Origin: Nocardia stercoris
GTDB taxonomy: Bacteria; Actinomycetota; Actinomycetes; Mycobacteriales; Mycobacteriaceae
DNA: 64,000 nucleotides
Direction: 5' to 3'
Assembly (NCBI RefSeq): GCF_003696265.1
Contig: NZ_RFFH01000021.1
Location: forward strand, 36,988-100,987
The notes beneath the pieces are model-generated. The model searched no databases, was not told where the DNA came from, and was given only the letters and a program-made list of their open reading frames with translations. The position numbers were made by a program, and so were the translations under genes. Of this stretch, positions 26,497-35,196 are shown one piece after another (the stretch's first letter is position 1; the number at the start of each line of letters is the position of its first letter).

Positions 26497-27964
26497 TCCC
26501 CTCCGTCGTCGTTCTGACCACGCCGCCGAGGGCGAATCGACGCCGGGTCAGGTCGGGCCGGACCGTGTCGACGATGACGACGTCCTCGGTTTCGGTCATG
26601 CCGGCACGGTGCGCGAGCTCGAGCAGACCGAGCAGATCCACCGGGCGGCGGATCTCCTCGGGAGCCGCACCGAAAGCTGCCGCGATATCACCGGAGCCGT
26701 CGCCGAGCTGTGCCAAGAAGTCCTCCAGAGCCGCGTAGTTCGGCCCGCCCCAGGCCCTGGTGTCGGTGTCCGGAATCGCTTCCTCGGCCCACTGCGCCAA
26801 CGGCGCGGGCGGTTGTGGTGGCTGCGGATCTGTCAACGATCGACGAAGGTGCTCGATGGCCGCGGTCGGCAGGTGGCGCAGTGGCTCGATCGGCTCGCCA
26901 CGCCGAGAGCTGGGCATCCATCGCTGAAATCCGGTCATCACATCGCGCAGCAACTCGTCGACTTCCCGGTCCCGCATCGGATCGTGGTTGCGCACCTGGG
27001 TCGTGATGACATGCGACGCCTGCCGCTGGGCGGCCAGCACTTCTTTCACACCGCGTTCGATCCGGCGCGCGATATCGGTGAAGTCCCGCCGCTGCGCCTC
27101 ACTCAGCTGCCCGGTGAACCGGTGCCGCATCACCGTACGCAGCCGACTCGACAGGTCGTCGATCTGCTCCGGATCACCGATCAACCGCAGTGCGCCGGCG
27201 AACGCTCGCCCCTCGGGCGTCGTCTCCATGATCTGCTGGCCCCGCTCAAGGTACTCACGCAGCACTTCACCGGTCGGCCGTACGTCCTGTCGCAGATCAG
27301 CCACGACATCCCGCTGCATCGCTTTGATGGATTCCGCCACCCGGGCGAAGTCCGCTGGCAGCTCCCGTGCCAAATGTAGGACATTCTCCGCCTCCTCCAC
27401 CAACCGTTCGTCCTCGACCGGCTCGATGTCGCCACCGCTCTCCAGCCTCCGCAGTTCCCGCTCGCGTTCCTCGATCTCCATCCGCAGGCGGGCCACCAAA
27501 GCCGCGACATCCGGATCAGCGTCGTTGGACAGCCGGCCGACAGCCTCTATCAAGGTCCGGACCCGCGACTCCGAGACTCGTGCACGGGACCCGCCGACTC
27601 GGCCGGCGACTTCCAGCGCACCTACACCGTGCGCGGACAGCCGGTACATCTCGCCCTGATCGTCGAGAACCTGGCGGATCAGCCACCCCGCGTTCACCCA
27701 CTGACGGCACAGATCACGCGCATTCCCCACCGGCAACGGCAGCACGCTGTCGTCGCCGTATCCAGCTGCCCGCAACTGAATCAGTGCCGCGCTGATCTCC
27801 GCATGCGCGTCAGCCACAGCCACCGCAGGACGGTCTGCCGTGAACAAGCTTGCCAACATCGTGACTACGAACGGGGCATACGTCTGGTGGAGCAGATCGA
27901 GCATCGGAGTCTTGAATGCCCGAAGAGCCCCCTGATACGAACCCTCTATCCCGCGAAATCCCAT
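26483..27964 (-). CDS. jetA: Wadjet defence subunit JetA (kleisin/MukF-like, DUF3375)
   Basis: 493 residues from the ATG at 27964, the size expected for DUF3375. The frame stays open upstream to 28126, but the extra residues are uncharacteristic. The N-terminal winged-helix region (LDLLHQTYAPFVVTMLASLF) precedes a long helical middle (EIEERERELRRLESG) and a C-terminal wing (VDLLGLLELAHRAGMTE). It is the kleisin subunit linking two JetC heads. It is first in the jetABCD operon. No strong ribosome-binding site precedes 27964, so the exact start is uncertain. The promoter should lie in the short divergent gap before 28141. Confidence 0.88.
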   Translation of the reverse strand: MGFRGIEGSYQGALRAFKTPMLDLLHQTYAPFVVTMLASLFTADRPAVAVADAHAEISAALIQLRAAGYGDDSVLPLPVGNARDLCRQWVNAGWLIRQVLDDQGEMYRLSAHGVGALEVAGRVGGSRARVSESRVRTLIEAVGRLSNDADPDVAALVARLRMEIEERERELRRLESGGDIEPVEDERLVEEAENVLHLARELPADFARVAESIKAMQRDVVADLRQDVRPTGEVLREYLERGQQIMETTPEGRAFAGALRLIGDPEQIDDLSSRLRTVMRHRFTGQLSEAQRRDFTDIARRIERGVKEVLAAQRQASHVITTQVRNHDPMRDREVDELLRDVMTGFQRWMPSSRRGEPIEPLRHLPTAAIEHLRRSLTDPQPPQPPAPLAQWAEEAIPDTDTRAWGGPNYAALEDFLAQLGDGSGDIAAAFGAAPEEIRRPVDLLGLLELAHRAGMTETEDVVIVDTVRPDLTRRRFALGGVVRTTTEGIEDE

Positions 27965-28140
27965 CAACGCCAGGCTACTTCGACCCACCGACACAAGAGT
28001 CAAACCAGTCGTACCGGCTCCGGATCGCATCACCCACCCAGCCGAAACCGCAGCACCGACTGGAGCCTCCGCACGCCCGCTGGACACCGTCAAGTCCGTT
28101 TCGGTAGCTTCTCTTCGAGGCACCACCAGAGGGGGTTTGG

Positions 28141-28470
28141 ATGGCGACCGGATTCGAAGCCGATATCGAACTGCTGAACAAGACCGCTGACTGGGTGGAT
28201 CAGTTCGCGCAGAACCTGTCCGACCGGATCGACAAACACATGCGCGCTGTCCGGGATGTGATCGGCACGGAATGGACCGGCAGCGCTGCCACCTCGCACG
28301 AGGACCCCTGGACCGAATGGGAGCAGGCGGCTCGATCGGTCGTCAGCTCCTTCTACCAGGACTCCGGCGCTCTGCGAACCGTGGCGACCACGTACCTCAC
28401 CACCGACGACGCACACGCTGATCAGTTGGGACACCTGACCGGCGGGCTGAGCCTGCCCCCGATCGGCTGA
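28141..28470 (+). CDS. WXG100-like (ESX/type VII) small helical protein
   Basis: 109 residues, all helical, with EWTGSAAT in the centre corresponding to the WXG turn (here WTG). No signal peptide, as expected for type VII substrates. GGGGG lies about six bases before the ATG. It is the first gene of a four- or five-gene cassette that ends in a large C-terminal-enzyme protein, so it probably forms a helical-hairpin heterodimer with the next protein or acts as its secretion partner. Confidence 0.75.
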   Translation: MATGFEADIELLNKTADWVDQFAQNLSDRIDKHMRAVRDVIGTEWTGSAATSHEDPWTEWEQAARSVVSSFYQDSGALRTVATTYLTTDDAHADQLGHLTGGLSLPPIG

Positions 28471-28474
28471 GACA

Positions 28475-28762
28475 GTGGGCAACTATCGGGCCGACCTCAC
28501 CGGCATCTCGACATTGATCGACGACACCCACGCGTTGGAGAAGGCGCTCGAGGACGCTATCAGCGAACTCGACACTCAGATCGAGAGCCTGCACGTCTCA
28601 TGGACCGGTGACGCCGCCGACTCCCACAGGGAAGCCCACACCGACCGGGTCAGCGCTGTCGGCGACATGCAGGATGCGCTGAAGGTGTTGCGTGACAAGC
28701 TGACCAAAGCCCACACGTCCTATACAGAAGGCGCCGAGGCCGCGCACGAGCGGTGGCCATGA
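28475..28762 (+). CDS. WXG100-family protein
   Basis: 95 residues, the typical WXG100 size, with VSWTGDAAD (WTG variant) at about 46-54 between two helices and AHTSYTEGAEAAHERW at the C-terminus, where a YxxxD/E-like export signal normally lies (Y..EGAE). GTG start at 28475, four bases after the preceding stop. Its TGA overlaps the ATG of the large downstream gene (ATGA), which ties the three together as a type VII cassette. Confidence 0.82.
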   Translation: MGNYRADLTGISTLIDDTHALEKALEDAISELDTQIESLHVSWTGDAADSHREAHTDRVSAVGDMQDALKVLRDKLTKAHTSYTEGAEAAHERWP

Positions 28763-30171
28763 GCCCCACCCCGACCGTCCCGGTCATCGTCTACCGGGCC
28801 GAGGACTACACCAACGCCGGACAGCTGTTCACCACTGCCGCCACCGAGATGGCAACGACCCACTACGCGGTGCACAACGTACTCGGAACTCTCGGCGGCA
28901 TGGCCGGCGACGACTCCAACGGCCAGACCTGGGCTCAGAACTACGACGAAGCCGCCGGCCTCGCAATGAAGACCTCCGCCCAGCTCGGCAGAGCCGTCGC
29001 GCAACTGCGGAACACTATCGTGACCTGCGCCCACGACCATGAGTCAGCCGACGCCGGTGCCCACCACGACAACCAGCCGGCACCCCAACCACCAACCTTG
29101 CTGCCGGATCCGACGCTCGGCGAGGATGTGCCGTCGGCATACAAATACGGTGGAGGTGTCGGGGAACCCACCGGTTGGTCGCTGGTGAAGAAGTTCCTCG
29201 CTGTCGCCTGGCCCGACGGCCACCAGGACCAGCTGCATTCCGCAGGTGCGGCCTGGAAGACCGCGTCGACCGACTTCCACACCATCGCGACCGAATTTCC
29301 GAAGGCGATCGAGTTGCTCGGCAACCAACAGTCCACCGAGATCCAAACCGCGACAACCACGTGCAACGACCGCCAGACAGACATCAACGACCTCGGTGAC
29401 GCGTGTCAGACCCTCGGCGAACTGTGCGAGGACTACGCCCACCAGCTCGATGACGCGCACAAGCAGATCTGCGACGAACTCGACGACCTCGTGCTCCAAA
29501 CCGCCGGAATGGAAGTCGTGTTCGCCATCGGGTCCGTACTCGGGCCCGAGGTCGAGATCGGCGGGAACGCCGCCTGGGCAGCCCGGATCGGCAAGAGCGC
29601 GACGAAGATATCGGAGATCATCGGCAGGGTAGCCAGCCGGATCGCGGAGGTCGCCAAGACACTGAAACCGCTGGCCGAGCGGTTGAAGACCTTGTTCGCG
29701 CGCGTGAAGAAATGGGTCGACGACGCCTTGGCGAGGATGTTCAAGAAGCGCGGCGAATCTCTGCTGAACGAACATGGCATGTTCAGCCGGGATATGGCGC
29801 GCACGAGCCGTGAGGTGCTCGCCAGTGGAGACCACTTGCCACTGACTCCGGAGACAATCGCCGAATACGCACAGAAAGCCGGGCTGGACCTCAGCGGCGT
29901 CGAAGTCAGGATCGCATCGTCGGAAGACGACATCGCATACTACGATAACTATGCGCAGGCGCTGGCAAGCACGAAACCGGGACAGATTATCCTGGCCCCG
30001 TCAGCGTTTGCGGACGAGGAAACCTTGATGCGGACACTCGTGCACGAGAATTGTCATATCGAGCAGTATGCGGCCGGGCGCATCAATACCCTCACCATGA
30101 ACGACATGGAAGACGAGGCGTATCGCGTTGATGCTGAATTCTGGGATCGATACACCAATGGAGGTAAGTAG
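28759..30171 (+). CDS. Putative type VII-secreted polymorphic toxin with C-terminal zincin (HExxH) domain
   Basis: 470 residues. Residues 1-250 are WXG-like helical sequence with a Pro-rich linker around 100-125. A Gly/Ala-rich hydrophobic helix near 250-265 (GMEVVFAIGSVLGPEVEIGG) could help membrane passage. The last 150 residues hold VHENCHIEQYA (HExxH zinc site at about 429-433) and a downstream MEDEAYRVDAEFW that could give the third ligand. This layout of a conserved secretion N-terminus and enzymatic tail is that of polymorphic toxins. The ATG at 28759 (ATGA overlap) is preferred to GTG 28753. A metallopeptidase acting on a rival's protein is inferred; a housekeeping cell-wall role cannot be excluded. 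Confidence 0.72.
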   Translation: MSPTPTVPVIVYRAEDYTNAGQLFTTAATEMATTHYAVHNVLGTLGGMAGDDSNGQTWAQNYDEAAGLAMKTSAQLGRAVAQLRNTIVTCAHDHESADAGAHHDNQPAPQPPTLLPDPTLGEDVPSAYKYGGGVGEPTGWSLVKKFLAVAWPDGHQDQLHSAGAAWKTASTDFHTIATEFPKAIELLGNQQSTEIQTATTTCNDRQTDINDLGDACQTLGELCEDYAHQLDDAHKQICDELDDLVLQTAGMEVVFAIGSVLGPEVEIGGNAAWAARIGKSATKISEIIGRVASRIAEVAKTLKPLAERLKTLFARVKKWVDDALARMFKKRGESLLNEHGMFSRDMARTSREVLASGDHLPLTPETIAEYAQKAGLDLSGVEVRIASSEDDIAYYDNYAQALASTKPGQIILAPSAFADEETLMRTLVHENCHIEQYAAGRINTLTMNDMEDEAYRVDAEFWDRYTNGGK

Positions 30172-30173
30172 CA

Positions 30174-30431
30174 GTGACTGCGACGTTCAAGGTCACGCGA
30201 ATTTTCCATCTGACGTCGGAGCCGGTTCCGTTCGTGGTGGGGACCGCAACAGGTCTGATGTCGATCGGTGACGCAGTGGTCCTCAAGAAAGCCGACGGAA
30301 CCCAGATTCGGGGAACCCTCGACTCCATGCACGTCAAGCGGAACGTCACGGGTGAGATCTCGATGATGTTCTCTGCTGAGATCTCCGAGAACGTCGAGGT
30401 CGGCGACGAGATTCGGACCGATGCCGGCTAG
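30174..30431 (+). CDS. Probable immunity protein, small beta-barrel
   Basis: 85 residues, GTG start two bases after the toxin stop, with GAGG upstream. The pattern PFVVGTATGLMSIGDAVVL...VEVGDEI resembles the beta-barrel of EF-Tu domain 2 and related small barrels. No signal peptide. Position directly behind a polymorphic toxin is the classic place for the cognate immunity gene, so I infer that it binds the zincin domain. Fold and role are both inferences. Confidence 0.65.
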   Translation: MTATFKVTRIFHLTSEPVPFVVGTATGLMSIGDAVVLKKADGTQIRGTLDSMHVKRNVTGEISMMFSAEISENVEVGDEIRTDAG

Positions 30432-30690
30432 GCAGGCGGCCACCCAGTTAGGCGCGATAAGTTTGCGCATGCGATATCGGTAATGAGACCTTCAGTACCC
30501 GTCGCATCGTATCGGCGACCTCTTCGTGTGAACTTCTGCCGACCGATGTCGCGTCCATCGCATCACTGGCGACCGCCTGGTCCCCGGCGGATCGGTCCTA
30601 CCCGGCCGAGACATCGAGCTGGTGGTTGCAGTCAGGTATGGACAGGATCGTGCATGGTGTACCGAGCTGAGACAAGGGACGTGGTCGACT

Positions 30691-31140
30691 GTGGATCTGC
30701 AGGCACGGGAACGAGAATTGGCGGCCCGGGCCGACCGGGTCCGGCGAGCTGGCCAACAGCTGGCTGATCGGGTAGCTGAACTGCGCGGCCGGGCAGAGGT
30801 TTCCGGAGTCGCTGTCGAGGTGAGTCCGAGCGGCGACATCACCAGGCTGACTATCGCTCCGCGGGCGATGAAGGAGTGGTCAGCCGACCGCCTCGCCGCC
30901 ACCATCGTCCGATGCCAGCTGGCGGCCCGTGCCAACATCCGACGCCAGGTCGATGACGTTGTCATGAAGTCCGATCCAGGGTTCGTTCAGCACTGGCGTG
31001 AAATGCGCGGCATCGACGACAGCGAGCCGCAGCCGAAGGAGACGATGTCCGAGGCGGAGGTCCAGGCTGCCGACGATGCCTATTTCGAGTACCGGAACCG
31101 GAACGGGTGGAGCGCGCCGGAGCCGCCTGCCACCCGCTGA
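30691..31140 (+). CDS. YbaB/EbfC-like protein associated with the type VII cassette
   Basis: 149 residues from GTG 30691; the frame also stays open to ATG 30622. A coiled-coil helix (ARERELAARADRVRRAGQQLADRVAELRG) precedes VEVSPSGDITRLTIAPRAM, the beta-strand pair of the YbaB DNA-binding fold, then a helix rich in Arg/Ala. Such YbaB-like proteins are common next to WXG100 genes in mycolata and may be secretion-related rather than nucleoid proteins. AAGGGA lies about 12 bases before the chosen start. Confidence 0.65.
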   Translation: MDLQARERELAARADRVRRAGQQLADRVAELRGRAEVSGVAVEVSPSGDITRLTIAPRAMKEWSADRLAATIVRCQLAARANIRRQVDDVVMKSDPGFVQHWREMRGIDDSEPQPKETMSEAEVQAADDAYFEYRNRNGWSAPEPPATR

Positions 31141-31543
31141 CCTGACCGCGTGAATCGGCTACGGCGCTCCATCACCGGTCCGACGCGTCCGTCCGAGAAC
31201 CCGCGAGCATCTCCGGTTTGTGTGCGGGCCTCGGCTCGTAGTCGTCTTCGGCCTCGGTGGAACCTCTTGGTGATACGCACCTCAAGCGGTCCGCATCATC
31301 GTTGATCCGCCGCTGCGACCCGCGCGTACATGAACATGTCACGCCCTGCTATCCCCAACCTGTTGCCAGCTGCGCAATAGTCCTTCGCGGCGAAAGCCGG
31401 CTTGCTCCGCTCCCTGCCCAACCACCCCCGCCACCTGAGGCAAGGTTGAACAGTTTCAGCGGATCTTGCCGACGTGTCGTCGATGTCGCCAGGCGAAACG
31501 GCCCACCCGGCCACGGTGGGCGGTGAGCAGTTCGCGATCGTAC
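31141..31543. other. Convergent intergenic stretch, no gene seen
   Basis: About 400 bp between the YbaB-like gene (plus strand) and a methyltransferase (minus strand). Short frames here have no recognisable protein features. No strong hairpin was noticed. Confidence 0.4.
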
Positions 31544-32305
31544 TCAGCGCATCACAGCCCGGATCACCGTCGTGCGCAGCGGCAGGAGGAACTCGCCGGC
31601 ACCGGTCTCCGGGCGGCTGAGCAGGAAGGCGGTGATGCCGTCCAGTATCTGGGCCCGTTCCTGCGGTGAGATGACAAGGGTGTGCGAATGGGTGCCGATC
31701 GTGGCCGTGAGTCCTGCCGCGGTGGTCCTCATACTGTGCGTGAATTCGGCCGTTTCGAACGGGTGGAACATCGGATGCACGGGCAGCGCTTCCACATTCG
31801 GGCCAGCCTTCTTCGACACCGACGATGCCGCCACGTCGGCGAGTTCACGGACCCAGCCGACCTCACGATCATCGTCGTTCCACAACCCGGCCAAGACACC
31901 GCCGGGCCGGAGCACCCGAGCGATCTCCGGAAACGCGTGGTCGAGGTCGAACCAGTGCATCGCCTGCCCGGCGACCACGGCGTCGACCGAACTATCGGGC
32001 AGCGGAACAGCTTCCGCGCTGCCGTCCAGCACACTCACCTGCGGGTAGTGCCGGGTGAATTCCGCGCGCATCGCCGGATCGGGCTCGACCGCTGTGACGG
32101 TGGCACCGCAGGCCAGCAGCCCGCCGGTCAGCTTGCCGGTGCCCGCCCCCAGATCGAGCACGACCGGTGTACCGTTCATCGGCTGTAGTGCCCAGCGGAT
32201 CCCGTCGAGCGGGTAGTCCGGCCGGTGCGCTGAATAGGTTTCGGCCGTCGGCCCGAACGAATTCGCCCGGCGTGCCCGCAGTTCCACCTCGTCCGCCTCG
32301 GTCAT
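31544..32305 (-). CDS. SAM-dependent methyltransferase (class I, methyltransf_11 type)
   Basis: 253 residues. FGPTAETYSAHRPDYP at the N-terminus, motif I VVLDLGAGTGKLTGGL at about 48-63, the acidic VTAVEPDPAMRAEF and GSAEAVPLPDSSVDAVVAGQAMHWFDLDHAFPEIARVLRPGGVLAG follow the ubiquinone/menaquinone-type family order exactly. The substrate is unknown; many actinobacteria hold several such stand-alone genes. No operon partner on this strand. Confidence 0.9.
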   Translation of the reverse strand: MTEADEVELRARRANSFGPTAETYSAHRPDYPLDGIRWALQPMNGTPVVLDLGAGTGKLTGGLLACGATVTAVEPDPAMRAEFTRHYPQVSVLDGSAEAVPLPDSSVDAVVAGQAMHWFDLDHAFPEIARVLRPGGVLAGLWNDDDREVGWVRELADVAASSVSKKAGPNVEALPVHPMFHPFETAEFTHSMRTTAAGLTATIGTHSHTLVISPQERAQILDGITAFLLSRPETGAGEFLLPLRTTVIRAVMR

Positions 32306-32827
32306 CTGGCCACCCGAGCGACAGACCTGTCGCGTCGCAGCGAGATTTCGCGCGGCACCACAGGCGGCGGTCCGGAACCGGCCCGTGCCGAGGTCACCAG
32401 CGCCCGCTACCTGCTCCGGCTCGGGGGGACGAAGCGCAGGAGCGCAATCCTGACCGGCGCCGCCACCGTACAGAACGGCGCCCGATCACAGCCCACATCG
32501 ACGTCGCGGGTCACTCAGCGCCACCCAGAAGGCGTTGGGAGCATGTCGGATTCGACCGACCGACACCAAAAATCGCACCGGAGTCATTCATTGCCGGGCC
32601 AGCCGATTGGACGGAACGCGCGAGAACACCGGCAGTCCACACCACGCCCCGCTGGACCATTCGGACAATTCGGTAGCAGATCAATTGCCGCGCATCGATT
32701 CTTGTCGGTGCTTGGTGGCATGCTCGCGGCGGACCGGCATCGTGATGAATTGTCGCTGGTCGCTCATGTCACCTGGTCGGCCCGTTTCGGGTCGTCTTTG
32801 AAGCCGTTGAGTCATGGAGGGTTTGGC
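32306..32827. other. Divergent intergenic region upstream of rmuC
   Basis: About 520 bp between the methyltransferase start and the rmuC start. The rmuC frame is open through part of it (from 32543), but the sequence is unlike RmuC and the well-placed GGAGGG lies only before 32828, so I treat it as untranslated. No recognised regulatory site. Confidence 0.45.
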
Positions 32828-34351
32828 GTGTCCGGTTCGATTGTCTCGTTTGTTGCGGTTGTGGTGGTCGTGGCAGTGATCGCTGCTGCGGCCGGTTATC
32901 TGGCCGCGCGCGGTCGCGCGGCGGTGGTAGCCGAGCGGGCGCGCCAGGATCAGGAGGCCGCGGGACGGGCTCGCGCGGAGCGGGATGACGCTCGCGCACA
33001 GGTCGATTCACTACGCCGGCAGCTGCAGGACCAATCCACAGTGGCGGCGGGTCTGCAGGCCGAGCTGATCGCCGAGCGTGATCAGCTCGAACGGGCTCGC
33101 ACCGACCTGGCGGACACCGCGGCGAAGGCCGAGTCGCTGTCCGAGCAGCTCCAGCGGGCGATCGCGACGCAGTCGGCGGTCGAGACCCAGCTCGACAGTG
33201 AGCGCCAGCGCTTCGCCGGCGAGCTGGCTCAGCTGCGTGAGACGCAGACGCAGATGCAACAGGCGGTGACCCGGATGGCCGGCGAGGTCATGCAAAAGTC
33301 GGGTGCCGAGTTGATCCAGCGGTTCACCGAGATGACCGATCACCGGGCGAAAGCCGCTGTCGGGGAGCTGGATCAGCGCAAGGCCGCGACCGAGGAGATG
33401 CTTGCACCGTTGCGTCAGGAGCTCGGGCAGTTCAGCACGGCGTTGACTGCGTTCCAGGAGAACAATATCGGCCAGTTCTCGTCGGTCACAGAGCAGATCA
33501 AGGCGTCGAATCTCGCTAGCGAGCAGCTCCGCAGGGAAACCGCGCAGCTGACCAACGCGTTGCGTAAGCCGGATGTGCGCGGGCAGTGGGGCGAGGTCCA
33601 GCTGCGCACGCTGGTCGAGGCCGCTGGCATGGTCGAGCACGTCGACTTCGAGCAGCAGGTGCGGGTCGTCACCGACGAGGACGCCGTACTGCGGCCCGAC
33701 ATGGTGGTCCACCTCGGAGGCGGCCGCAACGTCGTCGTCGATGCCAAGGCGCCGTTCGCGGCCTTTCTCGACGCGCACGGAGCCGACGATGACGACACTC
33801 GCAAGAAATGCGCGGCGGCGCACGCCCGTAACGTCCGTCGGCACGTCGATAACCTTGCGGGCAAGCAGTATTGGGCTCAGTTCTCAAGCAGTCCGGAGTA
33901 CGTTCTGATGTTCTTGCCGGCTGACGCGTTCCTGCACGCCGCGCTCGACGAGGACCGCAGCCTGTGGGACGACGCATTCCGCAGCAAGGTCATCCTCACC
34001 ACACCGACGACTCTGCTGATGTCGCTGCGAACCGTCGCGCAGATGTGGCAGCAGCAGGAACGTGCCGAGAACGCCGACCAGATCGCGCAACTCGGGCGCG
34101 ACCTGTACAACCGGTTCGCCAAGATGGCCGTCCATCTCAACGCGACCGGAGCCGGGCTGACTCGCGCGGTCGATGCGTTCAACAAGACGATCGGCTCGTT
34201 CGAGGGGCGCGTGATTCCTGGTGCCCGCAAGCTCGCGGAGCTGGCGGTGGTGACTACCCCGACGAAGGACCTGACACCGGTGGAACTCAGCGTGCGCGCC
34301 GTCGCCTTCCCGAGCCCGGTCGACACCGGCGACGACACCAGCGTGGCCTAA
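32828..34351 (+). CDS. rmuC: DNA recombination protein RmuC homologue
   Basis: 507 residues. An N-terminal membrane helix (IVSFVAVVVVVAVIAAAAGYLAA) anchors the protein. A long coiled coil follows to about 230, rich in Gln/Ala/Arg/Leu. The RmuC domain comes next: RGQWGEVQLRTLVEAAGM, VRPDMVVHL-like LRPDMVVHLGGGRNVVVDAKAPF, YVLMFLPADAFLHAAL and VILTTPTTLLMSLRTVAQMWQQ. The 'DAK' segment resembles a restriction-type nuclease core. RmuC limits recombination at inverted repeats; its exact activity is not settled. GTG 32828 is chosen because GGAGGG lies six bases upstream. Confidence 0.92.
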   Translation: MSGSIVSFVAVVVVVAVIAAAAGYLAARGRAAVVAERARQDQEAAGRARAERDDARAQVDSLRRQLQDQSTVAAGLQAELIAERDQLERARTDLADTAAKAESLSEQLQRAIATQSAVETQLDSERQRFAGELAQLRETQTQMQQAVTRMAGEVMQKSGAELIQRFTEMTDHRAKAAVGELDQRKAATEEMLAPLRQELGQFSTALTAFQENNIGQFSSVTEQIKASNLASEQLRRETAQLTNALRKPDVRGQWGEVQLRTLVEAAGMVEHVDFEQQVRVVTDEDAVLRPDMVVHLGGGRNVVVDAKAPFAAFLDAHGADDDDTRKKCAAAHARNVRRHVDNLAGKQYWAQFSSSPEYVLMFLPADAFLHAALDEDRSLWDDAFRSKVILTTPTTLLMSLRTVAQMWQQQERAENADQIAQLGRDLYNRFAKMAVHLNATGAGLTRAVDAFNKTIGSFEGRVIPGARKLAELAVVTTPTKDLTPVELSVRAVAFPSPVDTGDDTSVA

Positions 34352-34392
34352 CGCCGAGGTTCCCCCGCGCCCGGACCCGGTACCCGCGGGGG

Positions 34393-34426
34393 GGAACCAG
34401 CCCCGGCGGTCGCTGGGGCTGGTTCC
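34393..34426 (+). terminator. Strong hairpin terminator after rmuC
   Basis: Perfect 12-bp stem GGAACCAGCCCC / GGGGCTGGTTCC with a 10-base loop, 42 bp after the rmuC stop. There is no U-run, as is common for actinobacterial terminators. Confidence 0.8.
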
Positions 34427-34693
34427 TGTAGTTGCGTGTGCCGCGATAGTGCGATCAAGTTCTCGAACGCGATCAGAACCCGCCGGGTCATGCAGGAATC
34501 CTCTGTCGCACTTGAGATCGAGCAGTCCGGCCACGGCAAAGGACTCGGTTGCGACACCTGCTACCAAGCGGCTGAGCGAGCGGCTCAGTTCCTGCGCCGC
34601 CGTTCCGGGTCGTGCCCCCGTACTAAGCCGTCGGACCCAACGAGGACAGCGCGTTCGCGTTCACGCGCGGCACGATCCGAGCCCGCGCCTTGG

Positions 34694-35194
34694 CTACTTG
34701 ACGTTCCTCTCACTCGAGTGCCCGAGCTGATCGGCCGTCGCCTTCGATCCGAGCTTGGCCATCACTGTGCAAGCGCCGGTCTTCCGGGTGGTGCCGAGAG
34801 TGACCCACTCGAACTCGGTTCAGCGGGCGCTGTTCCATGCGCGCCGTATGTTGCTCAGATAGCGCACCGTGCCCTGCCGGGACGAGAACACCAGCTTCAG
34901 CCGATTCGGAGTCTTACGAGCGAGATAGTCGTTGTACAACCGTCGGAAGACCGGCAGGGCCCACAGCGGGATCGGCATACACCGGACACCGTCCTCACCG
35001 GTCTTCGTGTGCGGCTGACGGGTGGCCAGGACCACACCGGCCTGCGGTTGTTCTGCGGACCGTGCCGCAACGACGGCAGGGACGAGATGCAGCGGCTCAC
35101 CCGCCTGCGCGAGAAGTGATGCCGACGCCAGACGGAACCACCAGCACTCCTCCGTCCCCGCCCTGCGGTGGTGTGTCTGCGCTGGTAGATGCAC
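34694..35194 (-). pseudogene. Decayed tyrosine recombinase (phage-type integrase) fragment
   Basis: Minus-strand frame with a C-terminal integrase signature: HTKTGEDGVRCMPIPLWALPVFRRLYNDYL then RNIRRAW-like NIRRAWNSAR. An in-frame TGA at 34820-34822 interrupts it, and the same frame continues TEFEWVTLGTTRKTGACTVMAKLG and ADQLGHSSERNVK to a TAG at 34694. The RKT and LGHSS boxes mark the catalytic core of tyrosine integrases. The His of HxxR is gone (TLGTTR), the N-terminal half is missing, and upstream sequence beyond about 35030 is unrelated. It lies about 0.9 kb from the left copy of the tRNA-linked direct repeat, as expected for the integrase of a former integrative element. Confidence 0.75.
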
Positions 35195-35196
35195 TT

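Noticed and set aside
28753..28758. GTG start for the zincin-tipped toxin
   Set aside because: The ATG at 28759 overlaps the preceding stop as ATGA, the common coupling in this cassette.
34990..35119. Plus-strand peptide with FCGPCRNDGRDEM near the integrase remnant
   Set aside because: A CxxC-containing 30-residue tail looks protein-like, but it lacks a start or upstream domain and overlaps the decayed integrase; not supportable as a gene.
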